Below are positions 55,403 through 64,000 of a DNA stretch of 64,000 nucleotides, piece by piece. The position numbers were made by a program, and so were the translations under genes. The stretch's first letter is position 1. Each line of letters starts with the position of its first letter. The DNA comes from Okapia johnstoni (Eukaryota > Chordata > Mammalia > Artiodactyla > Giraffidae), in contig CM044312.1 in NCBI GenBank assembly GCA_024291935.2, forward strand, positions 49,606,001 through 49,670,000, given 5' to 3'. The notes beneath the pieces are model-generated. The model worked only from the letters and a program-made list of their open reading frames with translations, was not told the DNA's origin and made no database searches.

Positions 55403-57489
55403 TGCTTATATAAGCAAAAATGTCTAGAGGTATCCTTTTTCTGAATCTTTCAGAAAGTGTTACCTTTCTCTTAATTTCCCCCTTACTTTTCAGTTTGCTC
55501 CATCCTTACCAGGGAAGCCAGTGGGAGGGTAACCCAGCCCTTGTGCCCTGACCACTTCTGCAGTGGCTAAATCTTCTTCCTGGAGTCACAGATGGAAGGT
55601 AGGTTGGTGAGCCCAGCACCTCACACGTTTCCTGTCTAGTTCTGCTCCCTCAGACAGAAATGGGATCCCCTCCTACGTCCATCGTCGGCTCTCAAGCACA
55701 TGAAACAGATGGACTGCATGGAAAACTATAGCCCTGGTTTTACTGCTTCTATTTCTATCTTCTCCCAGGCCTATTTTGTTTTATTTATGGAGACTACTAT
55801 GCTGGTAGCCCACAACCTAAGTCTTGTCCAGGTGTTTTCTGAAGAGTTGAAGTCTCTGGATGTAGATAGGGGTGAGGCGGGGGTGAGTGAAATGAGAAAT
55901 TACCATCTGGCTGTCCTAAAAAATAACATGAGCTCTGTGAAGGGCTAGATGACTAGTTTTCTGGTGAGTACAGTTCATGTGTTTCTCAACTAAGAATCAT
56001 ACAGTGGAGGAGATACAAAAGATTTTTCTTCCTTCTTTCAGGTGTACTTTTTAAATTTTATTTTCTTAAGAAACAAAGCTCACAGTGTCCCTTGTTGTGG
56101 AGTGATGCTTATGAGTCTGATTATAGGGACATTAAAGCCAGATTATCCTGGTATTCGGAAACAAGTTCATTGTTTGAATTTTCACGGATGCAATGAATTT
56201 TTATTGTTGTGTGTCTTTAGAGATATTTTAATGAGGCATTGAGAAAGGCATCACTTAAAGTTGATTCATTTATTTAAGAAGCCACAGTTTCATTTTTGTC
56301 CTGGAGTAGCAGTGATTCTGTACAGAAAATTCTTCAAGACAACCTAGGACAGGTCAGGCTACTTCTCAGAGAATAACAGGCTGGAAACTATACCAAATAT
56401 TTGAGCAAACAATTCTCAATGAAAGAGAAAAATTTGCTTGAGAGTTTCTGAAGTTTGATATTAATAATGTCCACCTCCACCATATGAAAAGTTTTAATAT
56501 GGCTTCTCCTAAAGGCATGAACTTTAGAGACATTGCATACTGGAGAATCCATTCTAGTAGATAAAAATACAGAAATGGATAAAATCTAGTTGTATGGATA
56601 CAGAGTGACAAAAGAGAGCAGAGAATAATATAAACGGGACCCATAACACCTGGGGAGTGCTATATGGTTTAGCATGGTGTTCTGTGGATGTACTTATTTG
56701 GCAGTTTTTTGTTTGGGGGCTGAAGGTCCAAGAAAAACAATAGATCTTAACCGTCCTTATTTCAACATGAGAAATACACCTGCTGTGTATAAGTTGCCAA
56801 ATAAAGTAAAACTTGCTCAGTTAAATTTGAATTTCAGATAAACAATGAAAATTTTTTTTTAGTATGCCCCAAATTTACAGGATTTGCAAAAGGTGGTGTC
56901 TGAACATTTTTAGCGATTTCTTGAATATATCAAAGTGTTGAGACTGAGGAGACCAGGTAATAGAGTTTGGTGTCTTCCCCATTGTCCCCACGCACATGGG
57001 GGAAAGGAGGGTGTGTTTCTTTCTATAAACCTTTCCTGAGAAAGGCCTGAAGAACTTGCAGCCTAGAGATAGTGGGAGCTGGTGAGGTTATGTGCCCGGT
57101 AGACTCAAGTTAAAGCCTGGCGGGGGCCATTTGAGTTGTGATGAGCAGGCAGGAGAGGGTGTGCTGAGAGCAAGCTGAGCCTCCCTGGAGGGCGGGACAG
57201 AGGGGCCTGTTTCTCATGGATTGTACTGGAGCCCCCTGGCAGGGGCTGGATCTGCAGGTTATTTGAAAATGAGCTCCACTCAGGAGGGCTTCCTTGCAGA
57301 TGAGGAGACTTCGGCAGCAAGAGACCTCCAAATTGGAGGCACCAAGGAAGTGCTATAAGGTGCCATCTGGAGAAGAATTGAGGGAGGTCAAGGCTGATGC
57401 TCCCAGGAAGAACTTTCTGTGGGATTTATGGAAGCGTCCCAGAGAAGTAACCCTCTAAAGGCCAGGGAGCAGCACTGGAGGGCATTCAT
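54991..57489. other. Long stretch without recognised gene
   Basis: Holds a (TA)n repeat at 55365-55402. The part at 57060-57310 is richer in G and C than its surroundings. No exon or element can be supported. Confidence 0.5.
55365..55402. repeat. (TA)n microsatellite
   Basis: TA repeat with CA/TG interruptions. Confidence 0.95.
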
Positions 57490-57640
57490 TCAATCGTGTA
57501 TTCATTCACTGTTTATCAGAGATTTGTACTACATGCTGGGTAGGCAGTGTTCCCTGTGCTTTGAAAACAGCAGAGAACACAGTAGACACAAATACTTGCT
57601 CTTAGGGACCAAAGAGTTGTAGACAAGAACTAAACATGAT
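57490..57640 (-). repeat. L2 3' relic
   Basis: 'tattcattcactgtttatc', 'gtactacatgctgggtagg' and 'acttgctcttagggacc' fit the reverse L2 3' end. Confidence 0.6.
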
Positions 57641-59571
57641 GAATACATAAACTATAGAGTATGTTAGAAAGTAATGATTGTTATACTCTTTTCTTAGAGC
57701 AGAGTCTGGGTCTTGGGAGTGCCATGGGTGCTGAGGGGCAGGCATTCATTTGTGAGGTAAGTACTGATTGGAGTGCTCAGGGCTCCTAGTGGAAGTCTAT
57801 CATATCTTATGTGATACGTCAAGTGAACATACATTTAGTTCATTTAAAATCACCAGGAATAAATTAATGCATATGACCAATGGTCATACATCATTCTTAA
57901 ACATCTTTTCAAATGGCCAAAAGATGGTACAGTCATAGTGAAAAGCAAACTTCCCCAGTCAGAACTCATTTCTTATAGAGAAAGCCAACAGAGACTCAAA
58001 AGAAAAAGTTGGGGAAAAAGTAAATGTCAAGCTTTCCTTTATGGTTCCTCCATCTACCTGGCTCCTGGCTAAGATACAGAGGGATATGAGTGGACAGAGA
58101 ATGAGGCTGAAATGAAAGATCATATTCTATCAGAAATGGAAGAGAAATTATAGAAAGAATGACCTAGAAAAGGGGGAGGGTGGCAGTAAAAAAAGACCAA
58201 AAATTCTAAAGGCAGATTTGAATGAGAGTTAAACAGGAAAAAAGAATATAGGTTAAGTATTTAAACAGCTTTTCAGTTATTTTAGTGTATCAAAATAGTG
58301 CTTCCCTGAATATAATTCTGTGCCAAGTCTGACTTCAAAGTTAGAGAACAATATCAGTTCATGCATGTTACCAAAGGTCGTAGCAAGATGGCTTGAAGGA
58401 GCTGGAGATCACCAGGAGAATGTATAAATGAAATGTGGATATACCATCAACAATAATGGACTAAGTGTAGTTGGAGCAGCAAGGATAGATTTTATAATAT
58501 GGGGTGACACAAAAAAAGGAAAATTATTAATAGTGTAACACCATGACAATAATTAAACACACACACAAAACAGCTACCCTCTATATTTTATGCAACATGA
58601 CGTCTACACGGATATATCGAATGTAGATTCAAAGGTTAAATAATGAATATACTAGAGTGGTAATGAAAGGAAGGGAATTAGGAGTGGAAATGGAGGAGGA
58701 ACCGCATTGAATAGCCAGTGATATTGTTCCACGTTGGAGCCTGTGGGCAGTATTACTGACCATGTCTCATCAGGCAGGGCCACTGCCCATGGGGCTCCAA
58801 GGCACAAGTACTCTGTAAGTGTAGGCTGCCTCTTCTTGATTCAAATGAATCTGTAGCCTAGTGTGCTCCTCTGTAATCCCATGTATCAGTGAAAAGCAGT
58901 GAGGTATCTGGGTTGCCAATGCAATTCTCTGAAAGCAGGAGGGTGAGCCTAGAACATGGTTTTATAATATCAAAATGTATGCTAAATTCTAATTTTTAAT
59001 GGTAGCTCTCTAGTGGGCATCCCTTTTTCTGGTGATCAAGGAGAGGCTGCAAGGAAGATCAGACAGGCTCTGGAAAACCCTACCAGATCCCTTCCATTTA
59101 GCACTTTGCAAATGACCTACACTGCAGGGACCTCTGTAGAGGATGATGGTGAGAAAATACACTGGGTTTCAGCTCCAAAATTCCTCAGGGACCCATAAGG
59201 CCAAGATTATGTAGCTGAAGCAAAGAGCAAGATTCAACAATTATACAGGTTTTTGTTTTCCTGGTAGTTTAGGAAGTCTAGGTGAATATTTTAAACAAAA
59301 TATATGCATTGATCTTTTTCTATGATTGAAAGAATCCTACATCTACCAAACCTTTCTCTAACCCTTTTTAAAGATGAGAATTGGTCCCTGTGTTGATCAT
59401 TTCTCAGCCTCCTACTTTTCCTTCAGTGTGGAAAACAATAGCATATAGCAGTTAAATATGCAGGCTCTGAAACCACGCTGCTTTGGTGAGACCCCCAACA
59501 AAGACTATTAGCCCAACACCATGGTAGCAGAGAAATGACTACTTGAAAGAAAAATAATAAGAGGAGAGGTG
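57641..59571. other. Long stretch without recognised gene
   Basis: AT-rich single-copy-looking DNA; a 61-codon frame at 59013 is not recognisable. Confidence 0.5.
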
Positions 59572-59797
59572 TCTTAGTCCATTTGGGAAGGTTGCTATTA
59601 TAGAACCCAATAGAAAGAGTGGTGTAAAAACAACAGAAATTTATTTCTCACGGTTCTGAAGCCTGGGAGGTCCAAGATCAAGATGCTGGCAGATTTAGGG
59701 TCTGGTGAGAGTCTACGTTCTGGTTCACAGACATTGCCTTCTCACCGTTTCCTCACGTGGTAGAGGGCTCAAGTAAGCTCTCTGGAATCTCTCTTAG
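59572..59797 (-). mobile_element. MaLR LTR relic (MST/MLT1 type)
   Basis: 'gtcttagtccatttgggaag', 'aacaacagaaatttatttct', 'ggaggtccaagatcaagatg' and 'ttcctcacgtggtagagg' match a MaLR LTR in reverse. No internal genes. Confidence 0.8.
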
Positions 59798-59811
59798 AAG
59801 CAAACTCTAGT

Positions 59812-59975
59812 TGAACAATAGGGATTGGAATTTTGTGGGTTCAAATCACTTATGCACAATTTTTTTTTCAATAAATACATACTACAGTGCTACACAACCT
59901 GTGGTTGGTTGAATCCTTAGTTGTGGAACTATTGACACAGAGAGATAACTGTAAATTTATATGCATATTTTCGGT
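59812..59975 (+). mobile_element. MER2 DNA transposon relic
   Basis: 'ttgaacaatagggattgg', 'tttcaataaatacatactac' and 'gtggttggttgaatcc' match MER2 on the plus strand. It follows the MaLR LTR directly. Confidence 0.75.
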
Positions 59976-60239
59976 TTTTAACAAATTCTCTGGACTCATT
60001 CTTTCATCTTTATTCCACTAAGTTGCAAGCAAGCCCATATAACTACCCTGTAAAACAATTCAAATCCAAGGGCTGGTTTTTCTTGATCGCAGACTTGGGT
60101 GGCAAATTACAGTTGTGAATGTGATATTTTATTTCCCATACCAAATCCTTCCTCTTGACCTCATGTAGCTGAGTATTTCTCTAGCATCTCTGTTGATACT
60201 TGCTTCCTCTGATTTTTTGTGATCTTTTACAGTAGAGTA

Positions 60240-60640
60240 CCTAGGAGAATGGTCTTTTAGAGTTATAATTTAATTATTAAATTTAAAACAAGGTGATAAG
60301 CTTGTGTGGTTCATATTCAAAAAGTGTAAAATAATAGGCAGTGAAAATTGTCTCTCTATTCCTATTCCATCCCCTAGTTACCCATTTACCTCCTGAAGGA
60401 AGCATGAAGCAGTATTATTGAGTTTCTTATGTATATTTAAAATATAAAGGATGCATACACAAGTAAAGAAGTCACACACACATATACACACATACGCAGA
60501 TGCACATATTCTTTGTTCTTTTTTTTTTCATAAATAGTAGATACCATACGCCCTCTTCTGATCTCTTATTTTCTTCCTTAACTAAATATCTAGGAAATTA
60601 TACCATAACAATACATAAAGATTTCATTTTATTTCTGCTT
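60240..60640 (-). mobile_element. Old L1 3' region
   Basis: 'attcaaaaagtgtaaaataa', 'gaaaattgtctctctattcc' and the CA-rich stretch at 60473-60505 follow an L1 3' end in reverse. Confidence 0.55.
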
Positions 60641-60837
60641 TTTAAACAGAAGTAAAATATACATGCTATGTATGTACGTATATACGCACAAATATCATAA
60701 TTATACAGTTCAGTGACTCTTAGTGTGAATGCATATGTGCTATCAAACTTTGGATCAGGAAATAGGATATTATTGATGTTAACACACTAGAAGGCCCCAT
60801 TAGCAGGTATCCCAATTACTGCTATCTCTTCTACCAC
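60641..60837. repeat. Old L1 3' fragment (possible)
   Basis: 'catgctatgtatgtacgta' and 'tacagttcagtgactcttag' recall a second L1 3' region. Weak. Confidence 0.35.
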
Positions 60838-61125
60838 TGTATCTGTTAGATACACTCCAAAACTAAGTGGCTTCAGACAACAGTCACTTAAAATTCTGTG
60901 GGTTGGCAATTTGGGTTCAGCTCAGCTGGGAAGTTCTCTTGATCTGGATATGGCTCAGATAATCTTAAAGGGGACATGGAGATTTGTTTCTGCATCAGAA
61001 GGTGGCTGCTAGATTGCCTGGGGGCTGGTTGGCTAGCATGTCAAGGTTCTCCTCCATATAATCCCCACAACAAGCCAACTGAGGCTTGTTCTCCTAGTAG
61101 CAGAATTGCAATAATAGCAGGAATA
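60838..61125 (-). mobile_element. MLT1 LTR relic
   Basis: 'caaaactaagtggcttcaga', 'gggttggcaatttgggttca' and 'gctcagctgggaagttctc' match MLT1 in reverse. Confidence 0.7.
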
Positions 61126-61163
61126 GAAGTTGCAGGATTTCTTCAGGCCTCGGCTCAATACTA

Positions 61164-61381
61164 TGGGCTTCCCTGATAGCTCAGCAGGTAAAGAATCTGC
61201 CTGCACACAGGAGAATTGGAGATGCCAGTTTGATCAGTGGGTCAGGCAGATCCCCTGGAGGAGGAAATGGCAATCCACTCCAGTATTCTTGCTTGGAGAA
61301 TCCCATGGACAGAGGAGCCTGGTGGGCTACAGTCCAAAGGGTTGAAAGAGTCAGATACGACTGAGCAACTAACACACACAG
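61164..61381 (+). mobile_element. Bov-tA SINE, full length
   Basis: Head 'gggcttccctgatagctcag', BovA body, and a CA tail at 61371-61380. Confidence 0.93.
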
Positions 61382-61490
61382 TTTGTCACATTTTATTCAT
61401 CAAAGCAAGTCACAAAGCCAGTCTGGTTTCAAGGGGTGAGACTCTACCTCATAATGCAAGGGTCTTCAAAGTACTGAAGTCATTTATTTT

Positions 61491-61690
61491 ACTGTTTTTT
61501 ACATTGGAGGATAATTGCTTTACAATAGAGTTGGTCTCTGCCAAACATCAACATGAATCAGCCATAAGTATACTTGTGATCTTCCTCTTGAACCTCCTTT
61601 TCCCATCTCCTACCCCATCCCACTCATCTAGGTTGTCACAGAGCACCAATTTGAACTCCTTGCATCATACAGAAAATTTTCGCTGTAAAG
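61491..61690 (-). mobile_element. L1 3' untranslated region
   Basis: 'aattgctttacaatagagtt', 'catcaacatgaatcagccat' and 'ctaggttgtcacagagcacc' match the ruminant-type L1 3' end in reverse. Confidence 0.85.
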
Positions 61691-61739
61691 CTATTTCTAT
61701 AATCAACCAAAATCACCATTAATAGATTTTGCCTGTTTT

Positions 61740-62030
61740 TTAATTTTATATAAATGAAATCATATATTATGCACTTTTTTGGGTTTTTTTAATTCAATAT
61801 TTTCAGTTGCTGTGTGTAGCATTAATTTGTTATTTTTTATTGCTGTGTAGTATTTTTAAAGAATATACTATAGTTTATCCAATCTACTGTTGCTGTACAT
61901 TTGATATATTTACCTACTTTAGCTTATTACGAATAGTACCAATATAATATTTTTGTCCATGTCTTTTTGGGAACACATATACACATATTAAGCAGCATTT
62001 TCTCTGTGTAATCAACTCCTTTGTATATTT
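61740..62030 (-). mobile_element. Old L1 3' region
   Basis: 'ataaatgaaatcatatatta', 'ttattgctgtgtagtatttt' and 'gcttattacgaatagtacc' follow an old L1 3' end in reverse. Confidence 0.65.
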
Positions 62031-62456
62031 CAGATCAATTCATAAAACAAAACAATGTAGTTTTCTCAAGCGACAAAGCAGGATTTGGTTACTAATTAAA
62101 ATGCACAGAGTCAGTTTTGTCTGGCACTGTTAATAGAGGAAGGACCCTCACACACATGGCTTCATGCTCTATAGTATTGTACTGTTGGTGGTTGAGAGAA
62201 TTCAGCAGAAACAATTACCTGCTCAAAGTTTTACAATTTGCGTTTTAGGGAGAAAGGTGCCAGGTTGAAATGAAGACATTGAGTATTTTCTCCTCTTGCC
62301 AAAAATTTCTTAATTGGATCTTCTTCGCTCCCCTCACTACTCATTCATTACTTTTCACCAAGCACCCCTCTCTTAATGTATGCTTTCCCTCAAAAAAAAA
62401 AAAAAGCCCAGGCAAGACTCTGCCAAACCCCTTATCTGAATGCATTATGGCGCGTA
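62031..62456. other. No gene recognised
   Basis: An A run at 62393-62404; otherwise nothing recognisable. Confidence 0.5.
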
Positions 62457-63410
62457 TCAGTTCAGTTCAGTTCAGTCGCTCAGTCATGTCCGACTCTTTG
62501 CGACCCCATGAATTGCAGCACGCCAGGCCTCTCTGTCCATCACCAACTCCCGGAGTCCACTCAAGCCCATGTCCATCGAGTCGGTGATGCCATCCAACCA
62601 TCTCATCCTCTGTCGTCCCCTTCTCCTCCTGCCCCCAATCCTACCCAGCATTAGGGTCTTTTCCAATGAGTCAACTCTTCGCATGAGGTGGCCAAAGTAT
62701 TGGAGTTTCAGCTTCAACATCAGACCTTCCAATGAACACCCAGGATTGATCTCTTTTAGGATGGATTGATTGGATCTCCTTGCAGTCCAAGGGACTCTCA
62801 AGAGTCTTCTCCAACACCACAGTTCAAAAGCATCAATTCTTCGGTGCTCAGCCTTCTTCACCGTCCAACTCTCACATCCATACATGACCACTGGAAAAAC
62901 CATAGCCTTGACTGGACGGACTTTTGTTGGCAAAGTAATGTCTCTGCTTTTAAATATGCTATCTAGATTGGCCATAACCTTCCTTCCAAGGAGTAAGCAT
63001 CTTTTAATTTCATGGCTGCAGTCACCATCAGCAGTGATTCTGGAGCCCAAAAAAATAAAGTCTGACACTGTTTCCCCATCTATTTCCCATGAAGTGATGG
63101 GACCAGATGCCATGATCTTAGTTTTCTGAACGTTGAGCTTTAAGCCAACTTTTTCACTCTCCTCTTTCACCTTCATCAAGAGGCTCTTTAGTTCTTCTTC
63201 ACTTTCTGCCATAAGGGTGGTGTCATCCGCATATCTGAGGTTATTGATATTTCTCCCGGCAATCTTGATTCCAGCTTGTGTTTCTTCCAGCCCAGCATTT
63301 CTCATGATGTACTCTACATATAAGTTAAATAAGCAGGGTGACAATACACAGCCTTGACATACTCCTTTTCCTATTTGGAATCAGTCTGTTGTTCCATGTC
63401 CAGTTCTAAC
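62457..63410 (-). mobile_element. BovB LINE, 5'-truncated, about 950 bp, well kept
   Basis: Minus orientation with four 'cagtt' tail units at 62458-62477. It is truncated at 63410, upstream of the [13 protein letters not shown] block. Confidence 0.96.
62484..63344 (-). pseudogene. BovB reverse transcriptase C-terminal frame
   Basis: A 286-codon open frame equivalent to the one at 45378-46259, and the least damaged BovB frame here. [12 protein letters not shown] is intact (about residues 52-63), the C-terminal region is complete, and a small in-frame deletion shortens the DGETVSDF part. With no endonuclease and no N-terminal RT, it is a dead fragment. Confidence 0.93.
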
Positions 63411-63819
63411 TTTACAGGTAACTCTGACAAAGGCCAGGGAGTGAGATGACGATTAAACAAATTGGCTGAAAAATCAGAGTTGTTGTAAAATTGGCAGCAG
63501 TAACATAAGCAAGCAGCAAAAACTGGCAGTGGTTAAGTAAGCAAACAGTCATGTCGAAATGGCTGGGCTCAAACTGGCCTCCTTAGAACCTTCTGGCTTT
63601 GTGGACAAAACCAAATGAAGGACACTTCTTGTGGGATTTAGTCATAGGACTAATGTCAGGGAAAGTTTCATGTGTTTCTTGGTTGGGTTTTGTCGTGTCT
63701 TTGCGTAGGTCTTACCCACATTTTTTAATAGCGCTCACTGGTTTTGCATATGGTAAAAGTTAAATAAATGGTCGGTCAGAGAGTCCCTGAAAGAAAGATT
63801 GTCATTCCTCGAGTCAGTC
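63411..63819. other. No gene recognised
   Basis: Single-copy-looking sequence. Confidence 0.5.
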
Positions 63820-64000
63820 GCTCCACAGTCCTCCTTGTTCTTCTTCAAGTGTACAAAGCACTTTCCCATCTTAGTTTGAACATTTTTTTCTCTCTGCCTA
63901 AAATAACCTTCCCAAAATACTTAGAGTGTTTTTACTCCTCATTTATTTGGGTTTCTGTTCAGAGAGGTCTTCCCTACTGCCCTTTTCGAAACTATCTCAC
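63820..64000 (+). repeat. L2 LINE relic (runs off the window)
   Basis: 'ctctctgcctaaaataacc' and 'cagagaggtcttccctactg' follow the L2 3' half on the plus strand. Confidence 0.65.

Noticed and set aside
5628..61381. tRNA genes at the Bov-tA and CHR heads.
   Set aside because: These are tRNA-derived SINE heads without a foldable full tRNA; A and B boxes remain only as Pol III promoter traces.

Overview
This looks like nuclear DNA from a ruminant of the cattle, sheep or goat group. It carries many Bov-tA and BOV-A2 SINEs, eight pieces of the BovB (RTE-type) LINE, a ruminant-type L1 3' end, and CHR-type tRNA-Glu SINEs. These lie on a background of old mammalian repeats (L2, MIR, MIR3, MER2, MER5-like, MLT1/MaLR LTRs). 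The combination points to a pecoran ruminant; I cannot tell the species. I found no host protein-coding exon I would defend, no tRNA, rRNA or snRNA gene, and no CRISPR array. The long open frames are almost all LINE reading frames or frames that run through repeats. The window reads as intergenic or deep intronic sequence.

Layout. 1-10.4 kb: Bov-tA copies, an old L1 split by a BovB insertion, L2 and MIR relics, a 148-bp direct duplication (7517-7664 and 8629-8777) and a MER2 element. 10.4-13.6 kb: a Bov-tA followed by the longest BovB copy (endonuclease plus reverse transcriptase, all decayed), which contains a 151-bp tandem duplication. 14.5-14.86 kb: an isolated CpG island. 15-24.5 kb: MIR, L2 and SINE relics, and a 224-bp inverted duplication (21580-21803 against 22763-22986, 98% identical) whose left arm is bounded by 9-bp direct repeats. 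24.5-42.3 kb: mostly single-copy AT-rich DNA with scattered SINEs, two copies of an LTR-like repeat, an MLT1 LTR, and a repeat-poor stretch at 39.2-40.9 kb with regulatory-looking motifs. 42.3-46.7 kb: two BovB copies on the minus strand. 47-55 kb: a small palindromic transposon, a long L2, a young 5'-truncated L1 with an undamaged ORF2 C-terminus, and older L1 pieces, one split by a BOV-A2 with a clean target-site duplication. 55-64 kb: single-copy DNA, MaLR and MER2 relics, L1 ends, and a fairly young BovB.

The functional content is mobile-element machinery and its debris. BovB and L1 encode the endonuclease and reverse transcriptase that copy themselves, and Bov-tA and BOV-A2 are short non-coding passengers thought to use BovB machinery. 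The most unusual structures are the inverted 224-bp duplication with target-site-like repeats, the tandem duplication inside BovB, the direct duplication ending at a hairpin, the isolated CpG island, and several perfect palindromes. Family names come from recalled consensus features and were not checked against a repeat library.
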